Shown: positions 1 through 6,717 of the stretch, in pieces | How the letters are laid out: the number at the start of each line of letters is the position of its first letter | How positions within the stretch are numbered: the stretch's first letter is position 1 | Assembly (NCBI GenBank): GCA_964432835.1 | Contig: CAYSPA010000034.1 | Location: forward strand, 1-11,681 | Origin: B18-G2 sp964432835 | Lineage (GTDB): Archaea > Thermoplasmatota > E2 > DHVEG-1 > B18-G2 | Reading direction: 5' to 3' | DNA length: 11,681 nucleotides | The notes under the pieces: generated by a model | Seen by the model: the letters and a program-made list of their open reading frames with translations, nothing else | What the model was told of the DNA's origin: nothing | Database searches by the model: none | Made by a program: the position numbers and the translations under genes

Positions 1-337
1 TAGTGTATCCCCCATCAAAAACAACCGTGGGGAACCCCTGCACACCGAGTTCTGCGCATCTATCTCGGATTTTAGGATTCTTATCGTATACAAGTGTGAC
101 GTAAATAAAGGGATAATTATGAGAGCTGTATATCTGTTGAAGTTGGGATGAAACGGGAGGACAATAAGGACAGTATGAAAGACTACAATATTCTGCAAAA
201 ACCGTGTGAGTGTAACCGTTTGTTTCCCTTTCGGTGGAGGTCTCAGATGCGAATGAATTTACCAGAAAGGCTGCAGGTAGTATGAGGGAGATGACCAAAA
301 AGAATGTCAGCATCCAGCGAGTGCCTTTCCCATTCAT
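1..337 (-). CDS. Exported thioredoxin-fold protein with CPYC motif (3' end cut off by window)
   Basis: The reading frame runs from the ATG at 337 off the left edge, giving 112 visible residues. Residues 8-30 are a hydrophobic signal peptide or anchor after a short positive N-terminus (K4, R7). A thioredoxin-like region follows: EYCSLSYCPYCPPVSSQL carries the CxxC pair C56/C59 with an extra C51, then a predicted strand (FIYVTLVYD), a further C94, and GVQGFPTVVFDGG with the cis-proline at about P103. This pattern is typical of thioredoxin and glutaredoxin folds, so the mature protein probably does dithiol/disulfide chemistry outside the membrane; the substrate is unknown. A second in-frame ATG at 313 is possible, but the TATA-like element at 356-368 lies about 25 bases before 337 and suggests a leaderless message from there. 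The gene is divergent from topA. More domains could lie beyond the edge. Confidence 0.85.
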   Translation of the reverse strand, partial: MNGKGTRWMLTFFLVISLILPAAFLVNSFASETSTERETNGYTHTVFAEYCSLSYCPYCPPVSSQLQQIYSSHNYPFIYVTLVYDKNPKIRDRCAELGVQGFPTVVFDGGYT

Positions 338-355
338 GATTAATATAATGGAGAG

Positions 356-368
356 ATTATTTAAAAAG
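356..368 (-). promoter_or_regulatory. TATA-box promoter of the thioredoxin-fold gene
   Basis: Read on the minus strand, the segment is CTTTTTAAATAAT, a good archaeal TATA box. Its centre is about 25 bases upstream of the ATG at 337, so transcription would start at or next to the start codon. No Shine-Dalgarno sequence is visible in between. Confidence 0.5.
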
Positions 369-400
369 TTTTGCAAATTGAGAGAAACGATCCACAAAGT

Positions 401-410
401 AATTATAAGG
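401..410 (+). promoter_or_regulatory. Candidate TATA box of topA
   Basis: AATTATAAGG lies about 31 bases before the topA ATG at 438. This would give a leader of only a few bases. The match is weaker than for the divergent gene, and no Shine-Dalgarno sequence is visible before the ATG. Confidence 0.35.
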
Positions 411-437
411 GATATGGATGTTTAACTAAAAGTTAGC

Positions 438-2429
438 ATGAAACTCGTGATATGCGAAAAACGCACGGCGGCGAACAGGATAGCATGGATACTATCTGGA
501 GGTAAATTCAAAACCCTTAAATTCGGTAAAATCCCTTACTACTCCTTCGAGAGAGATGGAGAGAACTGGGTTGTGGTTGGTCTGAAGGGTCATATAATCT
601 CTCTCGATTTTCCCAGAGAACTAAACAGGTGGAATTCCGTTCCCCTGGAGGAACTGATATGGGCTGAGCCCGTAAAATTTGTATCGGAAAAGGGTATAGA
701 AAAACTTCTGGAAAAGTTTGCTAAGGAGAATCCGGAGATCATAATCGCGACAGACTATGACAGAGAGGGAGAGCTTATAGGTGTCGAGACGATAGAACTT
801 CTGAAAAAGCGCAACAAAGATCTTGGGAAGGTGAAAAGGGCGAGATTCAGCGCTCTGACCAAGGAGGAGATAGAAAGGGCTTTTTCCAATCTGGTGAATA
901 TCGATTATAATCTGGCGAGGTCTGCGGAAGCAAGGCAGTTCATAGATCTCATATGGGGTGCTACGCTGACGAGATTCATATCCATTTCTGCAAATAAGCA
1001 CGGAAAAGAATTCCTGTCAATTGGAAGGGTTCAATCTCCAACCCTCGCCATGATCGTTGACAGAGAAAAGGAGATAAGGGAATTTGTTCCAAAACCATTC
1101 TGGCAGATTGTAATAACCTTCGAGAAGGATGGTGAAAAGTTCCAGGCGGTGTATTCGGGTGGCAACATCTTCGATGAAGGGGTTGCAAAAAGGCTGTACG
1201 AGGAAATAAAAGATGAGAAGGTTGGCGTGGTGGAGAATTATACAGAGGATGAAAAAAGAGAACCTCCTCCGCCGCCTTTTGATACGACCTCGTTTCTGGC
1301 AACCGCGTCTTCAATGCTGAAGATATCCGCAGCGAAGGCGATGGAGATAGCCGAGAATCTCTACATGAATGGATGGATATCCTACCCAAGAACCGACAAT
1401 ACCGTTTATCCAAAATCCCTGTCCACCGGAAAATTGCTGAACGTTCTCTCTCGCCTATATCCCAAAGAGGTGGATTTTGTCAGAAATAACCGGAGAAAAA
1501 TTCCAACGAGGGGTAAGAAGGAGTCAACGGACCACCCGCCCATTCACCCGGTTGATTGTCCTCCAATGGACAAGCTGGGTAAAGAGCATAGAATGATTTA
1601 TGACCTCATAGCCAGGAGATTTTTTGCGACTTTAACCAAGGATGCCTTGGTGATGTGTAAAAGGTGTACCATAAGAGTTGGTGGACTCGAATTTGCGAGT
1701 GAGGGTAAAGAGAACATAGAGAAGAACTGGAAAGAAGTGTATCCCGTTAGAGAACACTGGAAGAGGTTACCCAGACTGGGTATTGGGGAAGAGCTGAAGA
1801 TAGTATCTTTGAATCTGGTAAGGAAGGAAACCAAACCACCAAAGAGGTTTACTCAGGGTAGTCTGATATCGGAAATGGAAAAACGCGGTCTCGGAACAAA
1901 ATCAACGAGGCACGATATAATCAAGAAACTGTACAGCAGAAAGTATGTTGTCGGTTATAATATGATACCAACGGAGAGTGCTTTCGCTGTTATAGAAACG
2001 ATAAAGCCATACGAGATATCGAAGCCCGATATGACCGCACAACTGGAAAGAGACATGGATGAGATAGCGGAAGGGAAGAAAGAATGGGTCGAGGTTGTGA
2101 AGAGGTCGAGGGAACTTCTTGATGGCGTTTTGAAATCCCTCAGAGAAAACGAGAAAACTATAAGGGAGAATTTGAGAATGGCGATAAGGTCTCAGAATGT
2201 CATAGGAAAATGCCCGAAATGTGGAAAGGATATGGTTATAAGAGTTTCTTCCAATGGAAAGAGATTCGTCGGATGTACCGGTTTTCCGGATTGCAGAGTT
2301 ACATATCCGCTGCCGCAGAGGGGATACATAGAAAAAACCGGAAAAAGTTGTAAACGCTGCGGTGCACCGCTGATAAAGATAAAGGGTAGAGAAATCTGTA
2401 TCAATCCGGAATGCAACGGTAAGCTTTAA
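438..2429 (+). CDS. topA: Archaeal DNA topoisomerase I (type IA)
   Basis: The 663-residue product relaxes negatively supercoiled DNA by cutting one strand through a 5'-phosphotyrosine link. The N-terminal Toprim domain shows the catalytic glutamate at E7 (ICEKRTAA) and the acidic cluster ATDYDREGELIG with D106, D108 and E112. SIGRVQSPTL at 194-203 is the usual type IA motif. The active-site tyrosine is Y316 in GWISYPRTD. The GLGTKSTRHDII block is at 484-495. The C-terminus has two four-cysteine zinc ribbons, C592/C595/C613/C619 and C638/C641/C654/C659. There is no helicase domain, so it is not reverse gyrase. Length and layout fit the archaeal topA family. The ATG at 438 starts directly at the conserved Toprim strand, so the start is secure. 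Confidence 0.97.
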   Translation: MKLVICEKRTAANRIAWILSGGKFKTLKFGKIPYYSFERDGENWVVVGLKGHIISLDFPRELNRWNSVPLEELIWAEPVKFVSEKGIEKLLEKFAKENPEIIIATDYDREGELIGVETIELLKKRNKDLGKVKRARFSALTKEEIERAFSNLVNIDYNLARSAEARQFIDLIWGATLTRFISISANKHGKEFLSIGRVQSPTLAMIVDREKEIREFVPKPFWQIVITFEKDGEKFQAVYSGGNIFDEGVAKRLYEEIKDEKVGVVENYTEDEKREPPPPPFDTTSFLATASSMLKISAAKAMEIAENLYMNGWISYPRTDNTVYPKSLSTGKLLNVLSRLYPKEVDFVRNNRRKIPTRGKKESTDHPPIHPVDCPPMDKLGKEHRMIYDLIARRFFATLTKDALVMCKRCTIRVGGLEFASEGKENIEKNWKEVYPVREHWKRLPRLGIGEELKIVSLNLVRKETKPPKRFTQGSLISEMEKRGLGTKSTRHDIIKKLYSRKYVVGYNMIPTESAFAVIETIKPYEISKPDMTAQLERDMDEIAEGKKEWVEVVKRSRELLDGVLKSLRENEKTIRENLRMAIRSQNVIGKCPKCGKDMVIRVSSNGKRFVGCTGFPDCRVTYPLPQRGYIEKTGKSCKRCGAPLIKIKGREICINPECNGKL

Positions 2430-2437
2430 ACAAGAAA

Positions 2438-2449
2438 TCTTTTAAATTC
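2438..2449 (+). promoter_or_regulatory. TATA-box promoter of the Asp-box protein gene
   Basis: TCTTTTAAATTC is centred about 27 bases before the ATG at 2471. It lies in the 41-base gap after topA and suggests separate, leaderless transcription of the downstream gene. Confidence 0.5.
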
Positions 2450-2470
2450 TTCCTGACAGAGATTTTTCCG

Positions 2471-4351
2471 ATGAACTTATCAAAAAATTCCGCCATAACA
2501 GTTATTCTATGCATAGTCCTCATTACCATAATCTGTATACCGACGGATTCCCTCTTGTCTTTTCTGAGAGTGGGACATTTCTCCGATGATAAGACGATAT
2601 CTCCCGTGGAAGAGGATGTCAACAAGACAGTGAACGAAAAGGATGATCTTGTTATAATAGAGGGTATAGAAAAGATAGAAGGTGATGCTCAAATTGATAT
2701 TATGAAAATCGATGACGACTACTTTTTGTTTACACGGTGTACCCATCCGCAGGTGGTAAATTATGGCGAGAAGGTTCTGGCAATCTGCAGATACGTCGGA
2801 AATTATCAGGATGTATGTCTGAGATACTCTCTCGATCATGGAAAGAAATGGTCAAATATCCTTGTGCTGAAGGGTTCAAAGGAACTGGGATGTGATTTTC
2901 TCTCATCCAATCAATCGAAACCTTCACTGTCTATTGGATCAGATGGTTATGCCATGGCTGTATTCTGCTCCCAAGATGTTTCCTCGGGATTCTACATACT
3001 TGAATTTCGAGATGTGGGAGACCCTTCGAAGTGGGTGCTATCTTATATCGATCTCTCCAACATTCAAAGGGGGGATTTTCTGTATAGAATAGAGAATCTA
3101 CATGACTTGAGCGCGGATATGAACAGCGACAATGAGGTGCTCATAGCGGGCATCGGAGACGCGGTCAATATCTCGTCAAACCACGTCACACGCGATACAC
3201 CCGTGATTCTGTTCAGCAGCGATGGGAAGAATTTTGAATTGGTTTTTTCGGAAGACACGCCCTATCAGAATATAGGACTGGAAAAGACATCTGTTTCTAT
3301 TGACGAAGGTGCATACGTGTGCTACGAGGTCAGAGGCAGTGGTATACTATGTCTCTACTTTCCAGACAAGAATTTTATGGATGGATGGGAGGATTTCAGC
3401 GTGGAAAACACCGATCTGACGGTCTACAAGAATCCTCATGTATACACGTGGAATGATCACGCCATAATCATACTGGAAAGCATAACGAAAGATAACGGCG
3501 ATATAGGATTTTTTCTGACTCTCGACTCCGGCGGTAGCTGGGCGCCGGGCGTGGTGGATGTTGCAAGTTCAGATTATGATGAGAGAATGCCCGCTCTCTG
3601 TATCAGGGACGAGAAATTTGTGCTTTCTTTCGAGAGAGGATACGATGTTTACGTGACAGAATCCCCCGACCTGGAGACATGGACAGAACCAAAGAGAGTG
3701 AATTCGGCCGGTGGAGATATCTATCCATACTATGGATTCTCCGATTTTGGAAACGATTATGGCATGATATGGGGTGAGATATATAAAGGAAAGCCAGTGA
3801 TAAAGTTCTCTGAAGATTCTGCAGATGTGAGGGAGGGTCTCCCCGATATTCTTATCGTGGAAAATAGCGTTAATCTCTGTAATAACAACAGTTTGATTTT
3901 GAAGAAGACCAACAACATACTGTCTTTTGAGATTGAAAATGCTGGCTCTGCGGATGCGGGTGATTTTATAATCGAAATCTACATGAGAAGAAAAAATGAG
4001 AACGAAATTACCCCCATAGCCTTTAAGGAAATATATGGACTGAAAAGCGGGGAGAGGGTGAGGGTTAACATAACCCTTTTTGATACGAATCTGAAAGATA
4101 TGGTTAAAGCCCTGATCCTTTTTGTCAGGGTTGATTCCCTTATAATAAAGATGGACTCCTCAAATGAGATATATGAGGATAACGAGAGCAACAATGAACT
4201 GGTACTGAAGGTCAATTACAGCTCTATCTTTCCGAGGTTTTCATGGCTTGAAAATGCAATCAACAATCTGCTCAACGGGAAAAAAGAGGGAGAGTATCGG
4301 GATGCTGAACAGCTGATCGCTCAGGTGCTATCGGAATACATATCAGAATAA
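2471..4351 (+). CDS. Large exported protein with Asp-box (BNR-like) repeats and C-terminal CARDB-like domain
   Basis: The product has 626 residues. Residues 9-23 form a hydrophobic signal or anchor with no clear lipobox. Residues about 75-450 look like a beta-propeller: Asp-box motifs (S/T-x-D-x-G-x-x-W) appear as SLDHGKKW at 120-127 and TLDSGGSW at 350-357, with degenerate copies SSDGKNFE at 249-256 and ESPDLETW at 397-404. Asp boxes occur in sialidases and in many non-enzymatic propellers; I see no sialidase FRIP/arginine-triad pattern, so an enzymatic role is not supported. Residues about 466-583 resemble a CARDB cell-adhesion domain (ENAGSADAGDF, then LKSGERVRVNITL, ending EIYEDNESNNELVL). 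Nine cysteines lie outside the signal segment. The protein is probably surface-anchored or secreted, perhaps binding glycan or protein. Its stop lies inside the convergent isomerase gene. Confidence 0.88.
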   Translation: MNLSKNSAITVILCIVLITIICIPTDSLLSFLRVGHFSDDKTISPVEEDVNKTVNEKDDLVIIEGIEKIEGDAQIDIMKIDDDYFLFTRCTHPQVVNYGEKVLAICRYVGNYQDVCLRYSLDHGKKWSNILVLKGSKELGCDFLSSNQSKPSLSIGSDGYAMAVFCSQDVSSGFYILEFRDVGDPSKWVLSYIDLSNIQRGDFLYRIENLHDLSADMNSDNEVLIAGIGDAVNISSNHVTRDTPVILFSSDGKNFELVFSEDTPYQNIGLEKTSVSIDEGAYVCYEVRGSGILCLYFPDKNFMDGWEDFSVENTDLTVYKNPHVYTWNDHAIIILESITKDNGDIGFFLTLDSGGSWAPGVVDVASSDYDERMPALCIRDEKFVLSFERGYDVYVTESPDLETWTEPKRVNSAGGDIYPYYGFSDFGNDYGMIWGEIYKGKPVIKFSEDSADVREGLPDILIVENSVNLCNNNSLILKKTNNILSFEIENAGSADAGDFIIEIYMRRKNENEITPIAFKEIYGLKSGERVRVNITLFDTNLKDMVKALILFVRVDSLIIKMDSSNEIYEDNESNNELVLKVNYSSIFPRFSWLENAINNLLNGKKEGEYRDAEQLIAQVLSEYISE

Positions 4352-5323
4352 TTTTTCTTTTATTTCATCGGGTTTAATTACACCTCTCTCCGTTATAAAA
4401 GCTGTAACATATCTGGCAGGCGTCACATCAAAAGCCGGGTTTTTGACCTTCACCCACTCGGGAAAAATATCCACGCCCCTTATTCTTTTAATTTCGTTCT
4501 CCCCCCTCTCTTCTATAACTATCTCCTCCCCTCCACCAAGGTTTCTATCAAATGTCGAGAGCGGCGCCGCAACGTAGAATGGAATGTTATTTTCCTTAGC
4601 GAGAACCGCCTTTTCATAGGTTCCTATCTTGTTCGCAAAATCTCCATTCATTGCAATTCTATCCGCACCAACTAGGATCATATCAATTTCTCCCTTTTCC
4701 ATGAAATAACCGGCAGCATTGTCGGGTATCACAACATGCTCTATCTCCTCGTTCTTCAATTCCCATGACGTGAGAGAGCCCTGCAATCTCGGGCGGGTTT
4801 CGTCCACGTACACGAAGATTTTCTTTCCCCTCCTCTTTGCCACCCTCATGGGAGATAGTGCCGTGCCATAATCGACTGTCGCGAGGGCGCCGGCGTTGCA
4901 GTGAGTCAGTATTCTCGCACCATCCTGTATGAGAGTTTCCCCATATTCACCTATCTTCCTGCACTTATCGATGATCTGTTCAACATACTTTTCTGCGGCA
5001 TCAAGTGGATCCTCCCCTCCCTCAATTTTTCTTCTCATATATTCCAGAGCGTGGAAAAGGTCATGGGCGGTTGGTCTGGTATTTGCAAGTTTGGTGAAAG
5101 CTGTCTCTATTTCTCCTTTCTCCGCGAGAGCGATACCATACGCGGCGGCGCAGCCGATTGCGGGCGCTCCTCTTACAACCATATCCTTTATGGCAAATGC
5201 CACATCATCAACACATCCCGCTTCAAATATGGAAAATTCAAAGGGCAACTTCCTCTGGTCTATCATCAGCAGTTTTCCATCTTCGAACCAGAGGGAGCGG
5301 TATTCTTTTCCATTCACCTTCAT
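4343..5323 (-). CDS. mtnA: MtnA-type isomerase (methylthioribose-1-phosphate isomerase family)
   Basis: This is a member of the aIF2B-alpha/MtnA fold. Numbering from the upper ATG (5338, 331 residues), hallmarks are VRGAPAIGCAAAYG at 55-68, THCNAGALATVDYGTAL at 145-161 with catalytic cysteine C147, DETRPRLQG at 179-187, IPDNAAGYFM at 204-213, and GADRIAMNGDFANKIGTY at 224-241 with catalytic D226. These fit the enzyme that converts 5-methylthioribose 1-phosphate to the ribulose form in methionine salvage. Ribose-1,5-bisphosphate isomerase, the archaeal paralogue, lacks this NGDxANKIGTY form. I prefer the second ATG (5323, 326 residues): homologues begin near this point and a TATA-like TTTATGCAT lies 28 bases upstream. 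The gene follows the lipoprotein closely and may also be transcribed with it. The block after LQG is one residue short (see findings), so the exact substrate is less certain than the family. Confidence 0.9.
   Translation of the reverse strand: MKVNGKEYRSLWFEDGKLLMIDQRKLPFEFSIFEAGCVDDVAFAIKDMVVRGAPAIGCAAAYGIALAEKGEIETAFTKLANTRPTAHDLFHALEYMRRKIEGGEDPLDAAEKYVEQIIDKCRKIGEYGETLIQDGARILTHCNAGALATVDYGTALSPMRVAKRRGKKIFVYVDETRPRLQGSLTSWELKNEEIEHVVIPDNAAGYFMEKGEIDMILVGADRIAMNGDFANKIGTYEKAVLAKENNIPFYVAAPLSTFDRNLGGGEEIVIEERGENEIKRIRGVDIFPEWVKVKNPAFDVTPARYVTAFITERGVIKPDEIKEKLF
4352..4365 (+). terminator. T-rich terminator candidate after the Asp-box gene
   Basis: The plus strand just past the stop reads TTTTTCTTTTATTT, with two T-runs and no hairpin, as in archaeal U-tract termination. 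It lies inside the 3' end of the convergent isomerase gene, so it is also constrained by coding. Confidence 0.35.
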
Positions 5324-5344
5324 GTATACTAGATACATCTATCC

Positions 5345-5355
5345 ATGCATAAACT
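5345..5355 (-). promoter_or_regulatory. Possible TATA box for the MtnA-type gene
   Basis: On the minus strand the segment reads AGTTTATGCAT. It is about 28 bases before the ATG at 5323 but only about 13 before the ATG at 5338, so if real it supports the lower start. It overlaps the 3' end of the preceding gene. The match is weak. Confidence 0.25.
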
Positions 5356-5359
5356 TTCC

Positions 5360-6568
5360 TCAATCCGCCGTTACATTTATCATTGCTGGATCGGACAATA
5401 CACGAGGAGTTGTCTCCAGCCATGCCCTGATAGTGTATGTGCCCTCGATCGATGGTTTCCATTCATCGGTGAGAAGAGTTATCGTCTCTTTCGGTTTTAT
5501 GGTCAGTGTGGTGATCACTTGGATAAAATACTTTCCTTCTGACCATCTGTAAACCTCTGTACCATCTGGATCTACGATCGAAAAGTCTCCTGTTTTTGCG
5601 GTTGGAAAGGTCAGGTTTATGAGCCGATCGCCGATATTGGTCACGGAGACCGATATATTCACGGTTTCATTCACGGATACATTGTATCTGTCGAGTGTCA
5701 CGCTCACAGTTAGATTCTCCAGAGGTGGTCTGTTAACAACGGGAATATCAACGAGGGTAAGGATACCCACTCTTTTGATGGAACCGGGTTCTGGAGAGAC
5801 GGTTATTGGTAAGATGGCATCGTAAACATCCTGTGGTATAAAAGAGATGAGCCGGGTATGGATCCCATAGTTCGATGGTGAAAACCAGTATTTATTCCAG
5901 TGTTCGATTAGTTCATTTATTTCTGCATCGTCCAAGCCCGCCGCCAGGCATCTACCATGAATGATATTTATAGCGGTTTTGTTGTCGATTTCTTTTCCTT
6001 CCTCTATAGAGACTGCTGTCTCCGGCTCTATCTTTTCAAAATAAAGGATCTTGATCAGGTCGTCATCTCCCGTCCAATAGATTCCATAATCCGCATAGAC
6101 AAAGATAACATCGGCGAGGGTGTACTTCTCCAGATTTCTTATGTTGACATCTGGAGTACCGTAGGTATAGGTCACGTTGGCGATAACCGGTGAGTCCATC
6201 TTGATGATACCCTCATAGAACAGATGCTTGTATTTCGTTCCATTTGGAACGAGTATCTCATCGTCCACGACCTTTACATCCCATGTTAAACCATCCTCGC
6301 TCGAGTTGCCCGCGGGTATCATTTTCTCGATGGTTATGTTTTTGATGGATACGCTCACGTCACTCTCCCCAACACCATGGAAGTATATGACCGGTTTCTT
6401 GACGTACACGATCTCCGGAGATCGTGTTAGAGAAGACGTGGTGGTGTTTCCATATTCCTGTAGAAAAACGCCCCACTCGTGGATCTCAAATTTTCCGGCG
6501 TTGTTGATTGTACAACCGCTGATAAGCAGGATACCCATGATAGAGAGAATCAAGAGATATTTCTTCAT
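5360..6568 (-). CDS. Exported lipoprotein with N-terminal HEWG-type region and C-terminal BsuPI-like domain
   Basis: The 402-residue product starts MKKYLLILSIMGILLISGC, a signal peptide with a lipobox-like LISGC; the Cys is residue 19 and the expected lipid-attachment site. Next come FEIHEWGVFLQEY and KKPVIYFHG, a predicted beta-rich region, and a conserved-looking segment HGRCLAAGLDDAEINELIEHW followed by LISFIPQDVYDAILPITVSPEPG. From memory, this order (HEWG-F, KPVIYF, alpha segment, ILP-I-P-P) recurs in uncharacterised bacterial secreted proteins; no function is known to me. The last 115 residues (VSVNETVNISVSVTN, LTFPTAKTGDFSIVDPDG, VYRWSEGKYF) resemble the BsuPI immunoglobulin-like domain. 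Many N-x-S/T sites fit a surface location. A TTG four codons upstream also opens the frame, but the signal peptide and the TATA spacing favour the ATG at 6568. The MtnA-type gene follows closely. Confidence 0.88.
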   Translation of the reverse strand: MKKYLLILSIMGILLISGCTINNAGKFEIHEWGVFLQEYGNTTTSSLTRSPEIVYVKKPVIYFHGVGESDVSVSIKNITIEKMIPAGNSSEDGLTWDVKVVDDEILVPNGTKYKHLFYEGIIKMDSPVIANVTYTYGTPDVNIRNLEKYTLADVIFVYADYGIYWTGDDDLIKILYFEKIEPETAVSIEEGKEIDNKTAINIIHGRCLAAGLDDAEINELIEHWNKYWFSPSNYGIHTRLISFIPQDVYDAILPITVSPEPGSIKRVGILTLVDIPVVNRPPLENLTVSVTLDRYNVSVNETVNISVSVTNIGDRLINLTFPTAKTGDFSIVDPDGTEVYRWSEGKYFIQVITTLTIKPKETITLLTDEWKPSIEGTYTIRAWLETTPRVLSDPAMINVTAD

Positions 6569-6590
6569 GCACCCATACAAGGCTACCGTG

Positions 6591-6602
6591 TCTTAATAAG
6601 TT
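6591..6602 (-). promoter_or_regulatory. TATA-box promoter of the lipoprotein gene
   Basis: On the minus strand the segment reads AACTTATTAAGA. It begins two bases past the tRNA 3' end and is centred about 29 bases before the ATG at 6568. No Shine-Dalgarno sequence precedes that ATG, so a leaderless or very short-leader message is likely. Confidence 0.45.
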
Positions 6603-6604
6603 TA

Positions 6605-6689
6605 CGCCGAGGGGGAGATTCGAACTCCCGCGGGGCAACGCCCCACAGGCTCTCCAGGCCTGCGCCGTACCTGACTGGGCCACCTCGGC
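6605..6689 (-). tRNA. tRNA-Ser (anticodon GGA)
   Basis: The 85-base gene folds as a type II tRNA. The acceptor stem is GCCGAGG pairing with CCTCGGC, with G as discriminator base. The anticodon stem is CAGGC/GCCTG around the loop CTGGAGA, giving anticodon GGA, which reads UCC and UCU. The long variable arm GGGGC-GTT-GCCCC identifies a serine-type tRNA. The T arm is GGGAG-TTCGAAT-CTCCC. No CCA is encoded and no intron is present. It lies 28 bases past the cbf5 stop on the same strand. Either cotranscription with cbf5 or a separate promoter (TTAAAA near 6717) is possible. Confidence 0.97.
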
Positions 6690-6717
6690 AGAAACAGTAA
6701 GAAATAGATAACGGGTT

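Noticed and set aside
234..425. Plus-strand open frame of 63 codons
   Set aside because: It lies opposite the exported thioredoxin-fold gene, which has a signal peptide and a CxxC motif, and it has no recognisable domain of its own.
976..1413. Minus-strand open frame of 145 codons inside topA
   Set aside because: It overlaps the strongly conserved type IA core, including the codon for Y316, and its translation is low-complexity Ser/Arg/Pro with no motif.
438..2429. Reverse gyrase
   Set aside because: The protein begins at the Toprim domain and is 663 residues long, with no N-terminal helicase module.
4343..5323. Ribose-1,5-bisphosphate isomerase of the archaeal AMP pathway
   Set aside because: The motifs THCNAGALAT, DNAAGYFM and NGDFANKIGTY fit MtnA better than the R15P isomerase form, although the altered QG-LT block leaves some doubt about substrate.
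4929..5552. Plus-strand open frame of 207 codons
   Set aside because: It runs antisense to the MtnA-type gene and the end of the lipoprotein gene; the sense proteins have clear family motifs.
6406..6427. Palindrome as an intrinsic terminator or an attachment site
   Set aside because: It has no T-run, lies early inside an intact gene, and there is no integrase or duplicated flank nearby.
6569..6580. Upstream TTG start for the lipoprotein
   Set aside because: The four extra residues precede a textbook MKK signal peptide start, and the TATA box spacing fits the ATG at 6568.
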